Shown here: in pieces, positions 1 to 5,595 of the stretch | How positions within the stretch are numbered: the stretch's first letter is position 1 | Layout of the letters: each line of letters opens with the position of its first letter | From: DASSKA01 sp035765755 | GTDB taxonomy: Bacteria; Actinomycetota; Actinomycetes; Propionibacteriales; Nocardioidaceae | DNA: 7,588 nucleotides | NCBI GenBank assembly: GCA_035765755.1 | Contig: DASTWW010000199.1 | Location: forward strand, 1 to 7,588 | Direction of reading: 5' to 3' | Program-made: the position numbers and the translations under genes | Notes under the pieces: model-generated | The model's database searches: none | Told to the model about the DNA's origin: nothing | Seen by the model: only the letters and a program-made list of their open reading frames with translations

Positions 1-492
1 CGCACCGCCGGCGACGAGCTCGACCAGGCGATCATCGCCTGGATGAAGAAGGAGTACTCCCTGATGCTCGGGGAGCGCACCGCCGAGGAGATCAAGATGA
101 CCCTCGGTTCCGCCTTCCCGCTGCCGCAGGAGCCGGAGGCCGAGATCCGTGGCCGGGACATGGTCTCCGGACTGCCGCGCACCGTCGTGGTCTCCAGCGC
201 AGAGGTGCGGCAGGCGCTCGAGGAGCCGCTGCACGCGATCATCGACGCGGTGCGGGTGACCCTCGACCAGACCCCGCCCGTGCTGGCCGGGGACATCATG
301 GACCGCGGCCTGGTGCTGACCGGCGGCGGCGCGCTGCTGCGCGGCCTCGACGAGCGGCTGCGCCACGAGACCGGGATGCCGGTGCACGTGGCCGAGGAGC
401 CGCTGCACTCGGTGGCCCTGGGGTCCGGCAAGTGCGTCGAGGAGTTCGAGGCTCTGCAGCAGGTGCTCGTCTCGGAACCCCGGCGCAGGTGA
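1..492 (+). CDS. mreB: MreB, actin-like rod-shape protein (3' part only)
   Basis: This is the C-terminal 163 residues of MreB, the bacterial actin homologue. MreB forms ATP-dependent membrane-associated filaments that position the lateral wall synthesis machinery. The reading frame is open from the first base, so the gene begins upstream; family members are about 340-350 residues, so roughly half is missing. Visible hallmarks are the GERTAEEIK stretch (fragment residues about 24-32) and the second phosphate/adenosine-binding segment LVLTGGGALLRGL (about 104-116), followed by the typical end VALGSGK (about 138-144). The protein ends in a basic EPRRR tail. The stop overlaps a GAGG Shine-Dalgarno motif for mreC, whose start lies 7 bases on, so the two genes are an operon. 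In Streptomyces the same order mreB-mreC-mreD-pbp2-rodA-like is known. Identification is secure; nothing looks broken, and the truncation is only the window edge. Confidence 0.97.
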   Translation, partial: RTAGDELDQAIIAWMKKEYSLMLGERTAEEIKMTLGSAFPLPQEPEAEIRGRDMVSGLPRTVVVSSAEVRQALEEPLHAIIDAVRVTLDQTPPVLAGDIMDRGLVLTGGGALLRGLDERLRHETGMPVHVAEEPLHSVALGSGKCVEEFEALQQVLVSEPRRR

Positions 493-494
493 GG
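491..494 (+). promoter_or_regulatory. Ribosome binding site of mreC (decides the start)
   Basis: GAGG overlaps the mreB stop codon. It lies 5 bases before ATG at 500 but only 2 bases before the in-frame GTG at 497. The spacing favours ATG 500 as the mreC start. The overlap with the stop codon suggests re-initiation by ribosomes finishing mreB. Confidence 0.6.
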
Positions 495-499
495 CGGTG

Positions 500-1429
500 A
501 TGAAGGACCACGGACATCGGCCGTCGCGGGGGCTGCTGGTGCTCCTGCTGCTGGCCTGCTTCACGGTGATCACCCTGGACGTGCGCGGCGGCTCGCACTC
601 GCCGGTCGCCCCGCTGCGTGCCGCGGCGGGAACGGTGTTCGGCCCCGTCGAGGACGCCGCCGCCACCGCCGTACGCCCGTTCCGGGCGGTGCCTCAGTTC
701 TTCCGCACCACCGGCGGGCTGCGCGCGGAGGTCGCGCGGCTGCGCGCCCAGAACGACGCGCTGCGCGGCCGGCTGGCGACCAGCACGTATGCGCGCAACC
801 AGGCCGCCGAGCTCGACGGGCTGCTGCACACTTCGCGGGACACGGGCTACGCGCTGGTCCCGGCCCGGGTGATCGCGATGGGAGCGGCGCAGTCGTTCAC
901 CCGCACGGTCACCATCGACGCCGGCACCAGCTCCGGGGTGTACCCGGACATGACCGTGCTCAACAACGACGGCCTGGTCGGCCGGGTGGTGCGCGCCAAC
1001 CGGACCACCGCGACGGTGCTGCTGATCGTCGACCAGGAGTCGGTGGTGGGCGGCCGGCTCGGCTCGAGCATGGAGCTCGGTTTCCTGCGCGGCCGTGGCG
1101 AGACCGGGACCGCAGGCCGGCTGGACCTGCAGCTGGTGGACCGGTCGGTCATCCCGCAGCGCGGTGACGTGGTGGTCAGCTGGGGCAGCAACGACGACCG
1201 GCCGTACGTCGCGGGCATCCCGATCGGCCGCGTCGAGTCGGTGCGCAGCAGCCCCCGGGAGCTGTCCACCCGGGCGGTGATCGCACCGTTCGTGGACTTC
1301 TCCTCCCTCGACCTGGTGGGAGTGGTCGTCAACCCCGACACCCACTCCGACCGGCCGTTGATCAAGGCCGGCCGGATCGCCTCCGCGGGGGGCGCCCCGA
1401 CGGCCAGCACCGCGGGAGGTGACCGCTGA
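500..1429 (+). CDS. mreC: MreC, rod-shape-determining bitopic membrane protein
   Basis: MreC is a 309-residue periplasm-facing scaffold of the elongasome. In the family it binds PBP2 and switches the RodA-PBP2 pair to its active form. In order, I see a short cytosolic N-terminus (1-10) and one transmembrane helix (about 11-27, GLLVLLLLACFTVITLD). A predicted coiled coil follows (about 72-112, with LRAEVARLRAQNDALRGRL), then the beta-rich MreC domain (about 119-278). Family signatures are YPDMTVLNNDGLVGRV (148-163) and GIPIGRV (239-245). The last 30 residues are Ala/Gly/Thr-rich and probably disordered. ATG 500 is preferred to GTG 497 because of Shine-Dalgarno spacing; the choice changes only one residue. 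The stop codon shares one base with the mreD start (TGATG), implying translational coupling. The length is normal for the family and the identification is firm. Confidence 0.96.
   Translation: MKDHGHRPSRGLLVLLLLACFTVITLDVRGGSHSPVAPLRAAAGTVFGPVEDAAATAVRPFRAVPQFFRTTGGLRAEVARLRAQNDALRGRLATSTYARNQAAELDGLLHTSRDTGYALVPARVIAMGAAQSFTRTVTIDAGTSSGVYPDMTVLNNDGLVGRVVRANRTTATVLLIVDQESVVGGRLGSSMELGFLRGRGETGTAGRLDLQLVDRSVIPQRGDVVVSWGSNDDRPYVAGIPIGRVESVRSSPRELSTRAVIAPFVDFSSLDLVGVVVNPDTHSDRPLIKAGRIASAGGAPTASTAGGDR
1415..1422 (+). promoter_or_regulatory. Strong ribosome binding site of mreD
   Basis: GGAGGTGA is an almost perfect anti-16S match placed 6 bases before ATG 1429, inside the end of mreC. It fixes the mreD start and indicates efficient independent initiation in addition to coupling. 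Confidence 0.8.
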
Positions 1430-1941
1430 TGGCCGCCACCCGGGGGATGGTTCTCGCGCTGACGGTGCTGCTGGCCGTCGTGCTGCAGGTCAGCGTGTTC
1501 GGCTACCTCACCGTGGCCGGGGTCGCTCCGAACCTCGCGCTGCTGGTGGTGGTCGCGGTCGCGCTGGTCCGCGGCCCCGACCTGGCGGCGGTGGTCGGCT
1601 TTCTCGCCGGCCTCGCGGTCGACCTGGCCCCGCCCGCCGACCACGTCGCGGGCCGGTGGGCGCTGGCCCTGGTGATCGTCGGCTACCTGGCCGGCCGGGT
1701 CCGGCCCGACGCTCGCACCTCCGCGTTCGCCGCGCTGCTCACCGTCGCGGCCTGCTCGTTCGTCGGCACCTCTGTCTACGCGCTCGGCGGCATGCTGCTG
1801 CACGACCCCGACCTCTCGGCGGTGGACGCGCTGCGCGTCATCGGCGTCTCGGTCGGCTACGACGTGCTGCTCACCCCGTTCGTGCTCCCGCTGCTGATGC
1901 GGGTCTTCCGCCGGCTCGACCCGCAGCAGGCCGCGTACTGA
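1429..1941 (+). CDS. mreD: MreD, rod-shape-determining integral membrane protein
   Basis: MreD is a 170-residue polytopic membrane protein of the elongasome that works with MreC; its precise biochemical role is not settled. The sequence is almost entirely hydrophobic. Probable membrane segments lie near residues 7-27, 31-48, 52-68, 75-90, 98-120 and 136-159, giving about six helices. Family-like features are PNLALLVVVAVAL (34-46) and the glycine-rich GFLAGLAVDLAPP (57-69), which matches the typical G-x-x-x-G-x-x-x-D-L stretch. A basic stretch RVFRRLD near the C-terminus fits a cytosolic tail. MreD is poorly conserved in sequence, so the call rests on hydrophobicity, length, these motifs and its place between mreC and mrdA. 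Start and stop both overlap the neighbours by one base (TGATG on each side). No oddity seen. Confidence 0.93.
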   Translation: MAATRGMVLALTVLLAVVLQVSVFGYLTVAGVAPNLALLVVVAVALVRGPDLAAVVGFLAGLAVDLAPPADHVAGRWALALVIVGYLAGRVRPDARTSAFAALLTVAACSFVGTSVYALGGMLLHDPDLSAVDALRVIGVSVGYDVLLTPFVLPLLMRVFRRLDPQQAAY

Positions 1942-4103
1942 TGATCCGGCGCGGCTCGACGAGACCGGGACGGGTGCGCCGCGTGCGGGTACGCAGCGCC
2001 ACCCGCAGCCGGCTGCGCCTGGTGGTGCTGCAGGCGCTGGTGCTCTCGCTGTTCATCACCCTGTTCGCCCGGCTGTGGTACATCCAGGTGCTCGGCGGCG
2101 ACGCCTACCAGGCCCGGGCGGCGGAGCAGTCGATCCGCGAGGTCGTGGTGCAGCCGCCGCGCGGCCTGATCGTCGACGACATGGGTCGCCCGCTGGTCGC
2201 CAATCGCACCTCGTGGGTGGTCACCGTGGACCGCAGCCTGCTGCACAAGATGGACGCCGACCAGCAGGAGGGGCTGCTGAAGCGGGTCGCCAGGACCGTG
2301 GACGAGCCCTACCGGCAGGTGAAGGCCCGCACCCTGGTGTGCGGCGAGGCCGGCTCGGTGGCCGGGACCTGCTGGAACGGGTCGCCCTACCAGCCCGTCC
2401 CGGTTGCCGAGGACGTCAGCCAGCAGGTGGCGGTCTCGATCATGGAGCGTGGTGAGGACTTCCCGGCGGTGATCGTGCAGGCCCAGCACGTGCGGGCCTA
2501 CCCCGCGCCGTACGGCGTGAACGCAGCGCACCTGCTCGGCTACCTGAGCCCGATCACCGCGGCGGAGTACAAGCAGGCCAAGTCGGACCACGACTCCACC
2601 CTCAATGCCGCCTCGCTGGTCGGACGGGCCGGGCTGGAGGAGGAGTACGACACCTACCTGCGGGGCCGGCCCGGTTACAAGCGGGTGGTGGTCGACTCCA
2701 TGGGCCGGGTGCTCGGCGACTCCGGGCAGGTCAAGGGCCAGGTCGGCGACACGCTGGTCACCTCGATCGACGCCAAGGTGCAGTCCGTCGTCGAGCGCCA
2801 GCTGCACAAGACGATCGTGCAGGCCCGGCACACCTACGACCCGGTCACGCACCGCAACTACCGCGCCGACTCCGGCGCGGTCGTGGTCCTGGACGCCCAG
2901 AACGGCCGGGTCGTGGCGATGGCCAGCGAGCCGACGTACGACCCGAAGGTCTGGGTCGGCGGGATCACCAGCTTGGCGCTGAAGCGGCTGTACTCCCCGA
3001 AGGCCGGCACCCCGCTGCTGTCGCGGGCCACCCAGGGCCAGTTCGCGCCGGGCTCGACCTGGAAGCCGTTCATGACCGCTGGAGCGTTCAGCCACGGGTT
3101 CGGCCCGAACAGCAGGCTGGACTGCTCCTCGTCGTTCACCGTCGGCAACCACGTGTTCCACAACTACGAGTCCGAGTCCTACGGGATGATCGACTTCGGC
3201 CGCGCGCTGCAGGTCTCCTGCGACACGTTCTTCTACCGGGTCGGCTACCACTTCTGGCAGAAGTACGGCAGCGACGAGTCGGACGTGAACGCCCGCGAGC
3301 CGCTGGTGAACGAGGCCAAGGCGTTCGGGTTCGGCAAGAAGACCGGCGTGGACCTGCCGGGAGAGTCCAGCGGACGGATCGCCGACCGGCACTGGAAGCT
3401 GGCCTACTGGAAGGCGAACAAGGACTACTACTGCAAGCTGGGCAAGAAGCCCGGCAACGACTTCATCCACGTGTTCGCCCGCGAGTTCTGCGTCGACGGC
3501 TACACCTACCGAGCCGGGGACGCGGTGAACTTCTCCATCGGTCAGGGCGACACGATGGTGACGCCGCTGCAGTCCGCGCGGGCCTACGCCGCGCTGGCCA
3601 ACGGGGGCACGCTGTGGGCCCCCCGGGTGGGCAAGGCGATCGTCGCCCCGGACGGCACCGTGGTCAGGCGGATCAAGCCGAAGAAGGTCGGTCACGTGCC
3701 GGTGTCGCACAAGACGATCAGCTACATCGACCACGCACTGATGGGCACCGCGAAGACGGGCACCATGGCCTGGAAGTTCATCGGCTTCCCGCTGGACAAG
3801 GTTCGCGTGCGGTCCAAGACCGGGTCGGCCGAGGTGTACGGCAAGCAGAGCACGTCCTGGGTGGCGTCGTACAACAAGCAGTACGTCGTGGTGATGATGG
3901 TCTCGCAGGCCGGCACCGGCTCGGGCACCTCCGGTCCGGCAGTCCGCAAGATCTGGGAGTCGCTCTACGGCATCCACGGGATGCACGTCGACAAGGCGAA
4001 CGCCGCCCTGCCGGACGCCACGCCCCCGGCCGGGCTGCCGGTCTTCGCCAAGGACGGCGAGATCCTGCCTCCGGTCCCGCCCCGGCGGAAGGAGGGATCA
4101 TGA
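1941..4103 (+). CDS. mrdA: Penicillin-binding protein 2, class B peptidoglycan transpeptidase
   Basis: This 720-residue class B PBP cross-links stem peptides of glycan made by its partner RodA. Domain order: an Arg-rich cytosolic tail (1-25), a membrane anchor (about 26-48), a pedestal starting with PPRGLIVDDMG (72-82), and a transpeptidase domain from about residue 300. Catalytic motifs are STWK (nucleophile Ser372, Lys375), SCD (426-428, the SxN position) and KTGS (626-629). SxD instead of SxN is, to my knowledge, common in elongation-type PBP2. Another KTG at 605-607 is not the active-site one; it precedes the GFPLDK segment that normally leads into the true motif. Extracellular cysteines lie at 134 and 144 (pedestal) and 498 and 517 (a loop in the transpeptidase domain), so disulfides are possible. 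The C-terminal 40 residues are Pro-rich. The Shine-Dalgarno is weak (CAGG, 10 bases upstream), so translation probably depends on coupling to mreD through TGATG. The rodA start overlaps its end. Confidence 0.96.
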   Translation: MIRRGSTRPGRVRRVRVRSATRSRLRLVVLQALVLSLFITLFARLWYIQVLGGDAYQARAAEQSIREVVVQPPRGLIVDDMGRPLVANRTSWVVTVDRSLLHKMDADQQEGLLKRVARTVDEPYRQVKARTLVCGEAGSVAGTCWNGSPYQPVPVAEDVSQQVAVSIMERGEDFPAVIVQAQHVRAYPAPYGVNAAHLLGYLSPITAAEYKQAKSDHDSTLNAASLVGRAGLEEEYDTYLRGRPGYKRVVVDSMGRVLGDSGQVKGQVGDTLVTSIDAKVQSVVERQLHKTIVQARHTYDPVTHRNYRADSGAVVVLDAQNGRVVAMASEPTYDPKVWVGGITSLALKRLYSPKAGTPLLSRATQGQFAPGSTWKPFMTAGAFSHGFGPNSRLDCSSSFTVGNHVFHNYESESYGMIDFGRALQVSCDTFFYRVGYHFWQKYGSDESDVNAREPLVNEAKAFGFGKKTGVDLPGESSGRIADRHWKLAYWKANKDYYCKLGKKPGNDFIHVFAREFCVDGYTYRAGDAVNFSIGQGDTMVTPLQSARAYAALANGGTLWAPRVGKAIVAPDGTVVRRIKPKKVGHVPVSHKTISYIDHALMGTAKTGTMAWKFIGFPLDKVRVRSKTGSAEVYGKQSTSWVASYNKQYVVVMMVSQAGTGSGTSGPAVRKIWESLYGIHGMHVDKANAALPDATPPAGLPVFAKDGEILPPVPPRRKEGS
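4089..4095 (+). promoter_or_regulatory. Strong ribosome binding site of rodA
   Basis: AAGGAGG lies 4 bases before ATG 4100 within the last codons of mrdA. It supports the short ATGA overlap start for rodA and rules out the longer upstream reading of the same frame, which runs back into mrdA as far as 3614. Confidence 0.8.
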
Positions 4104-5311
4104 CGCTTGCGACCGCGGCCCGGCCGCGCCCGGCGCGTGCCGAGACGAGCACCCGGGTGAAGGCGGCCCGGCTGGACTGGCTGCTGGTGCTGGCCACCGG
4201 TGGGCTGCTCGCCTTGGGGGCGGTGCTGGTCTGGGCGGCCACCGTCCACCGCACCGACCTGGACAGCGGCGACCCGGACGCCTACCTGAAGAAGCAGCTG
4301 GTCAACATCGCCATCGGCATCGTGCTCGCGGTGATGGTCGCCGCGACCGACCACCGGTGGGTGCGCATCCTGGCACCGCTGGTGTACGTCGCTTCGCTGG
4401 TCGGGCTGGGGCTGGTGCTGGTGATGGGCGCGACCATCAACGGCTCCCGGTCCTGGATCGAGCTCGGCGGCCTCTCCATCCAGCCCGCGGAGTTCGCCAA
4501 GCTCGCGGTGATCGTCGGGATGGCGATGGTGGTCGCGGAGCGGACCGAGGGGTCCCTGCGCGCCCGGGAGGTCGGCCACGTCGACGTGCTCGGCATGCTC
4601 GCGGTGGCCGCGGTGCCGGCCCTGCTGATCCTGCTGCAGCCGGACCTGGGCACCATGCTGGTGCTCTCCGCCACCGTCTTCGGGGTGATCGCGGTCTCCG
4701 GAGCGCCGCGGATCTGGCTGGTCGGGCTGGCCGGCGGGGCGGTCGCGGCCGCGGTGCTGGTGGTCAAGCTGGGGGTGCTCAAGGCATACCAGGTGGACCG
4801 GTTCATGGCGTTCACCAACCCGCACCTCGACCCGCGCGGCGCCGGCTACAACACCACCCAGGCCCGCATCGCCATCGGCAACGGCGGGGTGTTCGGGCAG
4901 GGCCTGTTCGGCGGGTCGCAGACCAACTCCGGCTTCGTCCCCGAGCAGCACACCGACTTCATCTTCACCGTGGCGGGGGAGGAGCTCGGGCTGGTCGGCT
5001 CCGCGGCGCTGATCGCGCTGCTCGGCGTGGTGCTGTGGCGGGCGCTGAGCATCGCCTCGCGTGCCGACGACCTGTTCGGCCGGTTGGCAGCGGCCGGCAT
5101 CGCCTGCTGGTTCGGGTTCCAGGCGTTCCAGAACATCGGCATGTGCCTGGGCATCATGCCGGTCACCGGCGTGCCGCTGCCGTTCGTGTCCTACGGCGGG
5201 TCGTCGATGTTCGCCTCGCTGATGGCGCTCGGGCTGCTGCAGAACATCCACCTGCGCAGCGGCGGCCGGATCGGGGTGGCCCGCTCCCGCGCGGCCCGGT
5301 CCCGCTTCTGA
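4100..5311 (+). CDS. rodA: RodA, SEDS-family peptidoglycan glycosyltransferase
   Basis: RodA is a 403-residue polytopic membrane enzyme that polymerises lipid II into glycan strands, in complex with PBP2. After a soluble N-terminus of about 24 residues there are roughly ten hydrophobic segments (for example 26-48, 67-82, 88-110, 164-179, 204-222, 328-350, 366-384). SEDS landmarks are GSRSWIELG (115-123) with IQPAEFAKL (127-135), QPDLGT (180-185), NPHLDPRGAGYN (240-251), PEQHTDFIF (281-289) and VPLPFVSYGGSS (358-369). Asp286 in HTDFIF matches the catalytically essential aspartate described for RodA and FtsW. RodA is favoured over FtsW because of its place next to mrdA and mreBCD. The C-terminus is short and Arg-rich, without the long tails common on actinobacterial FtsW. 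The ATG overlaps the mrdA stop (ATGA), which fits 1:1 production of the two partners. Length and motifs are normal. Confidence 0.95.
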   Translation: MTLATAARPRPARAETSTRVKAARLDWLLVLATGGLLALGAVLVWAATVHRTDLDSGDPDAYLKKQLVNIAIGIVLAVMVAATDHRWVRILAPLVYVASLVGLGLVLVMGATINGSRSWIELGGLSIQPAEFAKLAVIVGMAMVVAERTEGSLRAREVGHVDVLGMLAVAAVPALLILLQPDLGTMLVLSATVFGVIAVSGAPRIWLVGLAGGAVAAAVLVVKLGVLKAYQVDRFMAFTNPHLDPRGAGYNTTQARIAIGNGGVFGQGLFGGSQTNSGFVPEQHTDFIFTVAGEELGLVGSAALIALLGVVLWRALSIASRADDLFGRLAAAGIACWFGFQAFQNIGMCLGIMPVTGVPLPFVSYGGSSMFASLMALGLLQNIHLRSGGRIGVARSRAARSRF

Positions 5312-5345
5312 TGCCGCGCCACCCCTGGTCTGCTTGGATGTGACC

Positions 5346-5513
5346 ATGAACACATCGAGCGAGCCCACGCCCGATCCCGCGGTGGTCGAGGTGGTGGAGA
5401 ACATCAGCAACCGGTTCGGAGCGCAGGGACTGTGCGACCTGATCGCGCTGGCCCGCGAGGAGCTCGCCCGCGCCGAGGAGGCGCTGCGGGACCTCTCCGA
5501 CGCGGAGCACTGA
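5346..5513 (+). CDS. Small 55-residue protein of unknown function
   Basis: This ORF lies 34 bases after rodA. It begins MNTSSEPTPDP and ends LRDLSDAEH. After a flexible Ser/Pro/Thr-rich start of about 11 residues, it reads as a likely helical protein: VVEVVENISNRF (13-24), GAQGLCDLIALA (25-36), and a highly charged REELARAEEALRDL (37-50) with heptad-like spacing of Leu/Ala. It is acidic, has one cysteine (Cys30) and no membrane segment or signal peptide. Codon third positions are strongly G/C like the neighbours, and the translation is a balanced amino-acid mix rather than the Arg/Pro/Ala run of out-of-frame GC-rich DNA, so I think it is real. No good Shine-Dalgarno precedes the ATG. A TTGGAT hexamer ends 6 bases before it, compatible with leaderless transcription. 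I do not recognise the family. A role as a small adaptor is only a guess from its helical, soluble character and its neighbours. Confidence 0.65.
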   Translation: MNTSSEPTPDPAVVEVVENISNRFGAQGLCDLIALAREELARAEEALRDLSDAEH

Positions 5514-5545
5514 TCCGGCCGGCCACGCGCTCGATCGGCCGCGTC

Positions 5546-5569
5546 GGTCCGTCGTACGCTTGACGGGTC
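5546..5569 (+). other. Weak hairpin in the spacer before the radical SAM gene
   Basis: GGTCCGTC (5546-5553) can pair with GACGGGTC (5562-5569) as an 8-pair stem with two G-U wobbles and an 8-base loop. There is no T-run after it, so it is not a classical terminator. It overlaps the candidate -10 element, so it cannot easily serve both roles. It may be chance in GC-rich DNA. Confidence 0.2.
5555..5560 (+). promoter_or_regulatory. Candidate -10 element for the radical SAM gene
   Basis: TACGCT fits the actinobacterial -10 pattern TANNNT and would place a transcript start near 5567, about 29 bases before the ATG at 5596. The corresponding -35 region (about 5531-5537, TCGATC) is only a weak match. 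If real, the radical SAM gene can be transcribed separately from the mre/rod operon. Confidence 0.35.
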
Positions 5570-5583
5570 CCCTCACACGCACG

Positions 5584-5590
5584 AGAGGTG
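5584..5590 (+). promoter_or_regulatory. Ribosome binding site deciding the radical SAM start
   Basis: AGAGGTG lies 5 bases before ATG 5596 and matches the anti-Shine-Dalgarno well. It selects ATG 5596 over the in-frame TTG at 5560, which has no such motif and would fall in the candidate promoter. Confidence 0.75.
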
Positions 5591-5595
5591 CCTGC

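Noticed and set aside
1419..1940. N-terminal extension of mrdA in its own frame back to 1419
   Set aside because: The extension reads as an Arg/Gly/Pro/Ala run lying over mreD. The PBP2 protein starts naturally at ATG 1941 with the TGATG overlap, a basic tail and then the membrane anchor.
1857..3986. Long open frame on the minus strand opposite mreD and mrdA
   Set aside because: The translation is His/Arg/Val/Gly/Asp-rich with no recognisable domain. It is the mirror of the strong G/C third-position bias of mrdA, whose motifs are all intact on the + strand.
3614..4099. N-terminal extension of rodA in its own frame back to 3614
   Set aside because: It overlaps the PBP2 catalytic C-terminus and is low-information. 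AAGGAGG at 4089-4095 fixes the start at 4100.
3965..5410. Minus-strand open frame opposite rodA
   Set aside because: Gln/His/Asp/Arg-rich shadow with no membrane segments or domains; the rodA reading frame explains the conservation-like features.
5515..5541. Palindromic CCGGCCGG and paired CGGCCG copies after the small ORF as a terminator
   Set aside because: The stem would be only 6 pairs with a 14-base loop and no T-run. Such short GC palindromes are expected by chance in this composition.
5560..5565. TTGACG as a -35 box
   Set aside because: It resembles the consensus, but no TANNNT hexamer lies 16-19 bases downstream; that interval holds the ribosome binding site.
5560..5595. TTG 5560 as start of the radical SAM gene
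   Set aside because: No Shine-Dalgarno in front of it. ATG 5596 has AGAGGTG at ideal spacing, and the 12 extra residues resemble no part of the family.
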